NCBI GenBank assembly: GCA_014607495.2
Contig: CP053148.1
Coordinates: 14,198,001 to 14,262,000, forward strand
Direction of reading: 5' to 3'
DNA length: 64,000 bases
From: Carposina sasakii
Taxonomy: Eukaryota; Arthropoda; Insecta; Lepidoptera; Carposinidae
Below are positions 50,001 through 62,000 of the stretch, in pieces. Position 1 is the stretch's first letter, and each line of letters opens with the position of its first letter. The position numbers and the translations under genes were made by a program. A model generated the notes under the pieces. That model worked only from the letters and a program-made list of their open reading frames with translations, had not been told where the DNA came from and did not search any database.

Positions 50001-53000
50001 TTATGTAACATTTTAAACAAAGGTCCATAACATAGAATAAGCTACTTGTCTAAAATGCGAAACTCTATTAAAAAACCTAAGTGCGTATTGAGTTCCAACT
50101 AAATTGAATGTAATTTTTATACACACCAACTAGGAAAACTAACAGCGAGATTAAAGGTTATTGTGTAAACACACGCCCTATGTCAGATACGCAAAATGCC
50201 AGATACGCGTATTGTCAGATCGGCAGATTTAATCGCAAAATGTCAGATTCGCTATTTGCTAGAAACTCATTATAACAAATACGCAAAATGCCATATACGC
50301 TGAAAGACAAATACTGAAATAGACAAATACGCATAATGCCATGATTGCATTGAAAACTCAAACATGAACGACAGTAGGTATAAACTGCAGTGTTGTTATT
50401 TATAATAATCTGGGATGCCGTATGTCATACAAGGGACAAGAGGGTCTTGGTGTTTTATAGGCGATGGGCTGACCACCTATTACTACTAACCGAACTTGTA
50501 CATCTCAACTGGCCGTAGTTCCGCAGAAAGCGACCAAAGCCATTTTTGGCGAAAATGAGTTAGCTATGCCATCACAAACTAGATTTTTTGCTCTATATTT
50601 TGGTAAATTGACTGTTTTTTAGCACAATTATTTGATAAATTGCTGAAAACGATCAACAAGAAAAACAAGGATGCAATAAGTTACAAGCACCCACCTTGGT
50701 CGAGTTGGTCTCATTGAAGAACTATTCTTCAACAAAAATATGTATCTTTAAATCTGCAGAACACAGCCATTTCACTCCGTCGGTTTTGGTAAAAACCTAT
50801 AGTACTAATGTTCACAATAATTTATTCTGCATAAAACGACTACGTGGATAGTCGTTTTTTCGATTTAGGTTTTCCGTTCGTCCCGTAATTTGGTCGTATT
50901 TAGCTTTTAATATTTAGTAATCCACATAGAACTTTGTTGTCATTACATGTTCGGCTCGTACCTATACTAGAACTCTATGGTCACGACCACAGGTCACGAC
51001 AATTTAAGATTGTTAAATTCCAATAAGTAGGTAAATATTAATGTCTTGTTTTTTTTCCTTTTTAGCTAAGTATTTTGATAATTTTTTTAAGCTGACGGGT
51101 TTGTTAATTGCTAAATGTAATTTTTATGGGACGCCCCGTTCAGAACTGTTTCAATCATATTCAGCAGAAAACGACTACAGTTTTGGTCGTTTTTATTTGG
51201 TCATGGTATTATAAAGTATGTTATATTCTGCAGGAAACTACTACTTGTTTTTAAACCAAGTTTAGGAATTCAGGAAAAACGTAAGGGAACTTAAAAAAAA
51301 AAAGAAAGAAACTTTAAACGTCAATATCTCGAAACTCGTTTTTTATTGTTGGTCTATTTCTGCAGAACTACGATCAACTACTCGTATACCCTCAAATTTG
51401 GTAAGAAGTGGCACCATGTGTCCCATGGTGCTCTGCCTACTCCGGTGTGATTATATGTATGTTTGTAATTTATCTAAACTAACGCTAAACTTCATGAAAC
51501 TTTATTATAACCATCGTTAGTTTTAGAACTTGACAAATTCAAAAAGATCTGGCTTTGAGTTTTTAACTTTTCGCGTAACTGACATTTTGCGTTTCTGACA
51601 TTATGCGTTTCTGGCTTTTTGCGTTTCTGATCTTTTGCGTATCTGTCCATCTAAATTTCTGACATTTTGCGTTATTGATATTCTGCGAAATCTGACAATA
51701 CGCGTATCTGGCATTTTGCGTATCTGACATAGGGCGTGTAATTCGATTAAAGTATGAAGTGAACAATCAAACAATTCAGAAACCACTGAAACATCACTAA
51801 AGCTTTTCACAACAAAAGTAATCTGCCGCACTATTGGCCGATTATTGCATTATTTCAGATAAGGTGTTTATAACTTGATTGATTTAGTTTCCAAGTTGCT
51901 AAGAATCGCTTAAATATAATTAAAGGGCGGAATAAAATTGAGTCAAAGAACGCAGTAAACCGCTGTGAAAATATTACATAACTAATAGACAACCACAAGG
52001 AAGTAGGTACAAAAACCGAGCCGTAAATAACCAACATGCACTCACAACATGTATATACAAGGCAGCGGTCATTGCCATAGAGAAAAGAGTAAATATGTAC
52101 AACTCTTAGAAAGGAATTCTCTAAATAGCAACATTATCGCAAAAGCAGCTTCTAATTGTCAAAAAGGTATTGTCTAGAAATGGCCATCAAGGCATAGTGT
52201 GAAAAGTGTCTATTTTGAGAAGTAGCCAATTTGCGAATAAGACGCATGCCATTTTAAGAATCATGCCTTGCACTGACGTCTATTAAAATTGTGAGGTTGT
52301 AATACTGATTTTTGACAGTTAAGCAAGACGGCCTTTGTGCTAAATGCGCGACTAAAATTAACTTTAGGATTATGGCTTGCGGGGCTCTGTTTTTCTGCAT
52401 ATTAATAAATCAAGTTTAAGTACATGATACAAAACGCAAATATGACAGTGAGTTTACGTTATTGTAATAGGGATGCTTCATTAGAATCTTGGACTGCATT
52501 TGAAATAGCTTAATCACATCAATACATCAACGTAGGTATAAGAACAACCTACGAAGTGCTGTCACTACACAGACTGAATCACCGTAATGGCGTACAGTGG
52601 TTCCAATGTATGGGAGGTGCTGGACATTCGCATCCAAAAAATAAAATTGGTGAATCTTGAGAAACTAATTATGCCATCTTGTTTGGTAGATCACAATGTC
52701 TTTGAAAGTTATTATTTAAAGTATTTTTTTGTAACTGTTATATTTGAGGAGATAATTGCTAGAAATAGTATCTTCTTACTATGGAATGGATGGTCAAACT
52801 TACTTACATATCTCTCCTGATTCCGGCCTCGTTTCAAGTTGCGGTCTTCGGTATTGTGTTTATATTTGAGAGAACTACAATTAATGCTAACACACATAGT
52901 GCGCCAAACGTGCACTTTCTGCGGTACATAGAGATGTCATTTATTTTTATATACGAAAAAGTTCCATACTGAACACTACAATGAAAGTGATCTTGTATGT

Positions 53001-56000
53001 TTTTATTCGCAGATAATGATTTTTAATTCATCGGCAATATGTCCAAAATGTAGGTCAAATGGTTTGAGAACTAAATTACACTAAAATTGTTAGTGGTAGT
53101 ATTTATTTAATAAAATTCGAAAAATACGAAAAGCACAACATGCATTATAAATCTATAAAATAGTACAGATAAATTTAACTAAAAATGTCTATAAACACAT
53201 GGTGAGAGTCGCCGAAAGACCCTAGATATTTTTACACGAATGAGATCTTTTTATTGGCCAAACTGTAATAAAAAATTTATTTGGGATTTATATTTATTTC
53301 ATAATCTTAAAATTTTAATTTATCTATGAATCGTCTTCACAATCATCATCGATCAATTCTGATGCGGAGTCTATTTCGATTAACTCGTTTATATCGACAA
53401 AATTAAATTTACCTGTCTCGGATATAATCAGTTCATAGAAAAATTCTGAGAAACAAGATTTTTTAATAAATTTGAAAATTATACATTGGGCGAATACTTG
53501 TAAGAACCGGACAATCAGAAGATAATAAAAGATTGTGTAGTACATCTTCATTACACGAGACACTGCTAGAATGTTGCCCTTCTTGAAGCCCGTGTCCTTC
53601 GCGGTACTTTCTAAATTCTTTATTTCGTGCCTCCGCCAAAGGTCCCTTCTTCGGACAAAAAGCCGATAGGCATCATTGAAAAGTTCTCAATGACATCTGG
53701 CCCATGGACCAGCAATGACGTTGTGGAGACTAGACGGCATATAAAACCATGGATATAATTCCACGTAGAGCAAAGTAGTGTCATTACAGAACATACGAAA
53801 TTTGTCAATGTCGAGTTTCTCTCCTGAAGATATACACTGTAAAATGACAGCTAGCCTTCTTAAAAGTCTCGCATCTAATCCGGTTGAAAATTCAGCAGAT
53901 TTTTCTGGAATGTTTTCAAAAAACCTTCTAGCACAATTACCGGTGTTGGTGGTTCCACTCCCTTGCTTGACAACATCAAGACGCATTCCAGTTTCTTTTT
54001 TGAATAATAAAAATAAAAGTTGCATTCAAACGATTGAATAAACTGCTGATTTTCTTTCAGCAACATTCTTCTTTGCTTCATCACCTCTAGCTTGCCATGA
54101 TTTTATGTCTAATCTGTATGCGATGTGAAGAACACTCCATGGTCCGGATCCATGCATGGAGCGAGCTAAGTCCGTATTTAAACATGTCTTCGTGCACTGG
54201 CTTGCTTCTTACTTTACTAATGTCGTTCATCTCATTTGGACGCGCTTTGCAAATGTCGCACACTGATGCTGCTGTGCCTGATATGTATGAGTGAATCTTA
54301 CCATCTATCATCGTCAAATGCAACTGGTGCTTTACACTTACGTCATCGCTCTTAGTAGGTTGCAGAAGCTTAATCTCTTCTTCGAATTCAGACATCTCCA
54401 TTTGAACAGAAGATGGCAAGGTGAAGTTCTTTTGCGAGCCTTCATTTTGATGAACTTGATTAGGATTGGTCGACATGGGTCCGAAGAGGGATGTTGACGA
54501 GGGCCGCTCATTTTGCACCCCTGTACCAATTATTTGGCCAGTTTCGGATGACAACATCACAATAATTGAGCCGGATTGGTAAAACAAGACTTGCATAAAA
54601 CAAATACGGACACTGGCGAATGTATTCGTTTCCTCAGTTTCACTTAGAAACAGTTTTCTGGTGGTAAACACTCAGCAACATTGATCCGAAGCGAAGGTGA
54701 CCGTCTAGAAAGCCCCATTTGCCTCAACCACTCTCACATTGAGCACCCCCAGGTTTTTCTCAATATCAGTGAAACGTAGAGAGCCGGGTCAGTCCTTTTG
54801 GGTTCCCTGTCAATAGAAGTGACTTGTCGTAGTAAGGTCTAGCACCAACGCTTGCAATTTGATTTTAGCATTGACGGATCCTGTTCAGTACTATTGTAAC
54901 GTCTTCTTACAGTATTGGAAGATCATGGAGCCGGAATGGTAACATTGCACGTCTTTTTTTCTTTCAGAAGCATGTAATAACTGCAGGGATATTGAGCTGG
55001 TACTCCTTCTTTAGCATGAAAATCCCGTAAAGTCATATAACGACCCCATTTTGAGGCTGGAGTAGGTTCATCGACACAAACAAAGCTAGGGCCTGCATTA
55101 GTGGAGATATAGAGAACATTTATCTGAATCTGTGGTACTCCGTCCGCCAATGAAATCTTTGATCTTAGAGAGGAGAAGGGGAAGCTTCTGTCAAAGGATT
55201 TTCCATTGAAAAACTTAAGAGGATAATATGGACATTCGCTACATGAGCGGCATAGGTTTCCCCTGCAGCCCTAAGACTGCTTTGTGCAGAAAACATAATC
55301 TCGTCACGGAAACCTGCTGAAGCTGAGGGAGATGCCCTATTGTCAGTACTTCAGTGCGTCACAACCTTTTCTTTTGACGAGGACTTAAATCTTCAAAGGG
55401 CTTACGAGGAGCAAGACATGAGTACACGTAGAGGCATCGGATTTAGAAGGTAAATTCGTCTGCTCAGTAGTTTCTTCTTCTATTGCGTTCGTTGGTAATA
55501 CTTGTAAAGGCAAATTATTTTCCTTTAGGGAATCCGGCCACTGGACTTCAGACTGCAACCACTCTGAGTGTTTATTTAGAAACTTTCCTTCGCTTGATGA
55601 TTCCAGCTTGAGCCGACCATTTAGGATAGATCCGGTAGCATCCGAACCAATCGACGACACCAGTTCTTTAAGTCTTCTTCGGCTGTACCTTCACAAAGAG
55701 AAACGTTGCAATTCGTTTTAAGGACACCGAATAGATGATCAAAGTCACGTAGATCATTGTGTTTGCGTAAAGCGCAATAAAGGTCAAGATTTGTAACAAA
55801 TCCACGGAAAGACATATTTATTAGAACGAGTAATACTTTTCAAATTTGTCAAAACTGATGTAAAATAAAGGATTACCAACCAATTTATACTACACTACCC
55901 TCATTACTGCGTACTGCGTACAATTGTTATTCTTGTAACAATGTTTTAGTACTAATGATTTCATCATCCTAATAAGTGTCTGTTACCATGGGTGCATCCC

Positions 56001-59000
56001 TTAAATCTAATTGGCGTTGAAAATGCTAAAAATTACTCTAAGAATGACATCTGTAATTGATAGAAATGCTCCAAGAATGACTAGGTCCTGAACAAACAAA
56101 TCTTAATGATAATGTTGCAATAATTTCATTAATTAATTATTTAAAAGTCTAAGACCGTCTGTGGATCGATCGTTGCCCTCGTTTGCAAATTAATTGGAAT
56201 TTAATTATTATTTTTTGCAGGGTATTTCTACAGCAACATCATTTATCGATACGCATATTTAGAGGGGCCCTTATTCCTCTATGATTTTAACAGAAAATTG
56301 TAAGATCCTTGTCATTGTAGTATATTATAATATAAAAATCAAACATTTCTATGTACCGCAGAAAGTGCACGTTTGGCGCACTATGTGTGTTAGCATTAAT
56401 TGTAGTTCTCTCAAATATAAACACAATACCGAAGACCGCAACTTGAAACGAGGCAGGAATCAAGAGATATGTAAGTAAGTTTGACCATTTCCATAGTAAG
56501 AAAACACTATTTCTCAATTATCTCCTCAAATATAACAGTTACAAAAAAACTTAAAATAATAACTTTTGAAGACATTGATCTACCAAACAAGATGGCATAA
56601 TTCGTTTCTCAAGATTCACCAATTTTATTTTTTGGATGCGAATGTCCAGCACCTCCCATACATTGGAACCACTGTGTGGCGGCGCGTTATGCATGTGTAT
56701 TTTCAGGTAGTCACCAAGCTTACTATAGTTTGTATGGGTGGATAACGTATGAATATACATCCCTCCTCCGTCCATTAGCTGACTATGATTGCTTCAATCT
56801 GTGTAGTGAAAATACTCCGTCCATTGCTCTTTATACCTCCATGGAGAGATATTTATGAAATATCAAAAACTATTTGTTGTATGCTAGTATATTCTAAACT
56901 CACAAAGATCATAAAGTATTTGTGTATTTAGTCTATTTTCTTTCTCCAGTCATTTGGCAATGGCAAACGCAGTATAAAGGCAAGTATGTGCTAGATGGTA
57001 AAAAGGCAAGTGAAACAATAGCAAATATATATATAAACTGATTTTATTTGCTTGCAGGACCTCCTGGTCCCAGAACTCGGAACATGACTCCGATATCGGT
57101 TTGTTCAACTGCAACTTTTTCTGCTCCTCCGTCTCCTCTTCCTGGCTGTTTTGGACCGGCTGCTGCATCCATAACGCGTCCGTATTTGACGCTCCTTGGC
57201 CCCACAGGGATTCCATCTAGAAATTAAGGGTTACAGGAAGTTAGAATGCCATTTTATAACATATGGCCACTGAATCATTGAATCATTTATTTTCTCAGTG
57301 ATCCCGCAGCGCGCGGCGCGAGGCGCAGACAAATACAGGATGCGCGCGCGCGGCGGCGCGGTCGCCCTCGGGGCCCCGCGCCGCGCCCACGCGCTAGGCA
57401 AATGCTGAATAAATACCACTATGTTGAATGTTTTTATTCGCAGATAATGCATTTTTAATTCATCGGCAATATTTGCTTTCCGCTCCAATTTTATCCGGCG
57501 ATCCTGTGGCTGGGTTGTTTGGGTTAATCGGTTAGTTTGATACATTCCTGTTTTTTGGGTGACTTGTGACTCTACATTAGGGTAGATCAGTTATTACAGA
57601 GCTATTTTTTAAAATTAAAAAACCGTGTTAAAATCTCCACTCAGCCAGTTTTTAATGTAGGGCTAGGCGCGGTCTCAAGCGCAATCCGGCAGTCGGCATG
57701 AGAGGCGTCGGGCCAGAAGACGCGGCCTGCGACGCCACAGCCGCCGGGACGCTGATGTAGCGTGTAATGAGGTTTTATTCAATAAACAGAAGGGCGTCGC
57801 ACATCAGCAGTGGGATCTTACTTCATTGACGTCACATTTATAGGTACTACAATGGTGTGACTCGCCGATTAATGATAGATATTTTACTAACAACCCAGCA
57901 CATTGGGTTACTTACCATTTGTTGTTGTTGGCCAAACGGTGGAGTGCGCATCATGCCTACGGATCCAAATTGCAACGACTCTATGGGATTGCTGTCCGAT
58001 AGGCCACCTATGTTCATAATCTAAAACGTAAAATGTAGTCTTTTAAGGGCCTGTTTTCCCAATGGTCAGATAGTGATAGCCTAGCTGAAGGATAAAGTTG
58101 ATGCTGTCTCTAACTTGTTCAAGTTTTAGAGAAAGACAGCATCAAATCTAACCTTCAGATAGAAAAATCGGCCCTTAAAAAACATTAAAGTGTAGTATAC
58201 AATCTAGGCCAGAGAAAACTTCGCAATATTGCTTGTGGACACGCACAGCTGTGTTCCCGGAATGAGGAAGCTAGTATTGCAGGATCACGAAGATCATGTA
58301 CACAATACAGCCAAGTTAACTAGTTAACAACGTACATTCACCTTGACCCAAAGCTGTCACAAGTAGGAACAAACGCCAATACATAGAATTACGAGTGCCT
58401 AGAAGGAGTCATCAATAAAACACATATATGCTGGGTAGTTAAGTAAAAACGAGGTGAAAAGCCCGCCTCTTTCGCTCTTCTAAATCGCCATTTGTGCCAA
58501 ATCAACAAATATCACTTTTTAGAGTTTTGATATAACGCATATGCCTATAAGAATAGGGTTAATGTAACTCATTAAGTAACAATAATATCTAGTATACTTA
58601 CATCGTGCGGCACTTGACTTCTAGGCTCAAAACCTCCACTGATGGGAAAGCCTGGCATTATTTCCTACAACAAAAAATACACCTTACTACCATACAGATT
58701 ATAATTAGGTACATATAAAAAATATAATATATTCTTATACCTCAATATATGATGAATATTGGCTACCAGTCTCTTATAATCTTGTACCATAATCGTGGAA
58801 AGGTCTCAAAAGCTACATAGACAAAATAATAAATTTAACATACTGGTGGTCCAATAGCAAATGGCAGCACTGGTCCATAAGTCCCCAGAGGTCGCATATG
58901 GGTCTCACAGGCCCGGCGGACCATTAGGCTGGGACTGAAAAATCCGGCCCGATACCAGCTGTACATTTCCTTCGACGAGAATGGTCCTTGCACTATTTTC

Positions 59001-62000
59001 TATGGAGAAACAGATATCAAATTGTATTTTAACTGTATTCTTTCATGGTTTAGTCAATGGCCCAATATGCCCATTGGGGGTTATAATATAACGCCTGTGT
59101 GACCCTAGACCGAATACAATAACTATAAATATGAAATAACTTGCATTCCGAACTAATCAGCCATTTTGTTTTGGTGACAGAAATCAATCTGAACATTGGT
59201 GTTACTTATAAAGTGTAAAGTGATGCACGCAAACGTGATATTGGTAGGCAACCCCAACCCCTTTTCAGCAACATCCACCTGATTGGCGGCTGCGCGTACA
59301 CGGCTCTTTTGTAATTTTATGTTGTACTTACTACTTTTCTATAGGTATACTACTATTTATCTTGTTTCACTGCTGCTATTGTATAATACAATTTATACAT
59401 ACACAATAATTGTGTATGTATAATCCTCCAATAAAATCCTATTCTATATTCGACAACGAATTGTATGGAATATATGTCAAAAAGATAAAACTGCATTTAG
59501 CCTTGGGGTCACACAACAAGCAACAGAGTGCAACTTACAGTGGGATCCTGATAATACCATTGATCTGCCAAATTCTCTGGAACTTGTGTTTGGGGCAGAA
59601 TGTTGCCGTAAATTGAGCCACCGAAGCTAGTCTGAGAATTAGATGTTTGTAAACCATGTATCGGATATCGATTCTGTCCGGGCATTGGGATGTCGGTGTT
59701 GGGTAATATTTGGGATATATCCTGAAACATAATAATATTTTTCCAATCTTGCATGCAATATTTCACATAAGTAAAAAAGGGAATGACGCTTCTGAAATCC
59801 TTTCAACTTTGCAGTAAAAGATCAAAGACGTTTTAGTTGACAGCAATACACAATGTTCTTAGGTAGGTACTCTATGAGTTTGACTATGTCACGAGTTCTA
59901 TTTGCAGGGTCTATTTTATCAACCCCTGCTACAAAATTAGGGGAAAGGAAGCAATAAATTTAAAAAAACAAAAATTTGTTGTCAGACAATGCCTTATGCT
60001 CATCTTATCGCAAATTTCTGCCAAATACCACTAGAGTAGCTATTACACTATTTAGCTAAACAACGCTAAATATTAATCTTATGTTTAATGACAGAATTTT
60101 TTACTAATTGACCTCTCCTCACTCCGCGTTGGTATTGGACTATTTTGGTTTTAGGTCCATTATAAGTCTGTAATCTTTCATAAGGGCTTGAATGACAAGA
60201 CTTTGTTACAACTATCCCATATAACAATAAACACTTACTGATTGATTATGGTTGCTTTGTCCCATAAATAATGAATTACTCGCAGCATTTCCACCACCTA
60301 GGCCAGGCATAATACCTCCTCCCATAAACCCAGGTATTCCAGGGCCCTGCATAGGTGAATTCAAACCCTGGTTGCTTAGTCCAGAATTAGGCATAGGTTG
60401 AGGCATACCTTGCATATGTGAAATGGACATTGAGCTATTGCTCGGCCCAATAGGCAAGCCAAGTGATGCATTTAATGTTGAATTGGCAATACCGGGCATA
60501 GCAGAGGACTGCATTTGGTTATGCTTCATGCCTGACTGCATCTGATTTTGTAGTCCTTGTAGATTAGGTTGCATCGAATTTTGGATGTTAGACTGCATTG
60601 CAGCATTTTGCATATGCTGTATTTGTGAGGTTGGAGTCATGCCCTGATTCTGCAGCCCTGGGCTCTGCATGTTTGATGGCAACCCAGTACTCTGCATATT
60701 TGAAGCTAACCCTGTGTTTTGCATGTTGGAATTTAGCCCAGTATTCTGCATGTTTGAAGGCAAGCCCGTGTTTTGCATATTAGACGGTAGCCCTGAATTC
60801 TGCAAATTTGATGGTAACCCACCACTCTGCATGTTAGTCTGTAGCCCTGAATTTTGCATGTTTGAATGTAGCCCAGTATTTTGCAAGTTTGTTGGCAAAC
60901 CAGTATTTTGTCTGTTACTTAGACCTTGCATAGCTGACTGCATGCCCGCTTGTTGTTGCATGGTACCTTGTAACCCTGGATGATTTGTTTGCATTTGCTG
61001 CATGTTCGCCATAGACGACATAACCTGCAAACCTTGAAGCCCGACATTTTGCATATTAGGCATCCCCATTGGCAGATTGTTACCCATATTAGAGAGATTC
61101 ACTTGGTTCTGAATACCCGGACTGAACCTCATTTGCGCCATAGCATTGACCATTTGTGGCATACCCATGGGGACGCCTGCGTTAGAACTGCTAGGTGTCG
61201 TCGGCAGTTTTTGTAAATGTTCCTCTTCTTCTGCCAGATGTATTTTTTCAATACTTTGGTTTTGTTTTCTGCCTTGCTCACTAAAATAATGAAAATATTA
61301 TTATTTCTCATTGTGAAGACATGTTGTATTACTTAAAAATAGAGTTGTTTAAAACCTACGGGCCTTGTATGTTATAATAGTACTTACTTTTCAGCTTGAA
61401 CTCGCTGCACATTCACAATCCCGTGTTTGCGAGACTGCTTGCTACCCGACGCGGCTTCACCAACGGACGCTACAATATTTTGATGTTTCTGCCGAAGACC
61501 ATTGTTCGTGTTAATCATTACTGACTGGAAATTGCCGGGCTCATCGTTGGTTTCCTCCATGGCGTAGTTCTTATTGTCGGCGAATTTGGCTTGCTTGTTG
61601 CCGCTGGAATCGTGTGGTGGGGGCGACGACGCTAACTGTTCGGGGCTTTGCAAGTCGTCGCCGTTTGCACTTTGATGGCTGGCTAACGGAGGCGAACTTG
61701 AACGATCCTGATTATTTCCTGCGCCCTAGATAGAATATTTTCCACGATTAAATATGATCACCATACAATTCGAGAATGACTAAATACGTTATACATGCAC
61801 CTAGTATCAATATTTAGGGACCAACATATTATTCAACAATTAGTTGTTTTATTATTAGAATGTAGTTTTACCTTTTTGAACTTAACATCGCCAGCTTCGA
61901 ATCGTTTTGGCGATAACTTTTTGGCTTTTTCCGAAGCCCACCACTCGTCCGAGCCTTCCTCTACAGTTTTCGATCGAACAAAGCTGCCATGTGTCTGTGA

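Noticed and set aside
50171..50345. Short repeated words with spacers, CRISPR-like at first sight
   Set aside because: The words vary in length and sequence, the spacing is irregular, the array is mirrored at 51575-51739 and the genome is eukaryotic; it is a transposon end.
53778..54497. Plus-strand frames of 65-87 codons
   Set aside because: They overlap the minus-strand Transib transposase blocks and have no domain-like pattern.
57231..57545. Minus-strand 104-codon frame as an extra Gyf exon
   Set aside because: It lies between two exons already joined in phase; no acceptor/donor pair keeps phase, and its middle is CpG low-complexity sequence.
60598..61216. Cys/Phe-rich repetitive plus-strand frames
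   Set aside because: They are shadows of the 27-bp coding repeat of Gyf on the minus strand.
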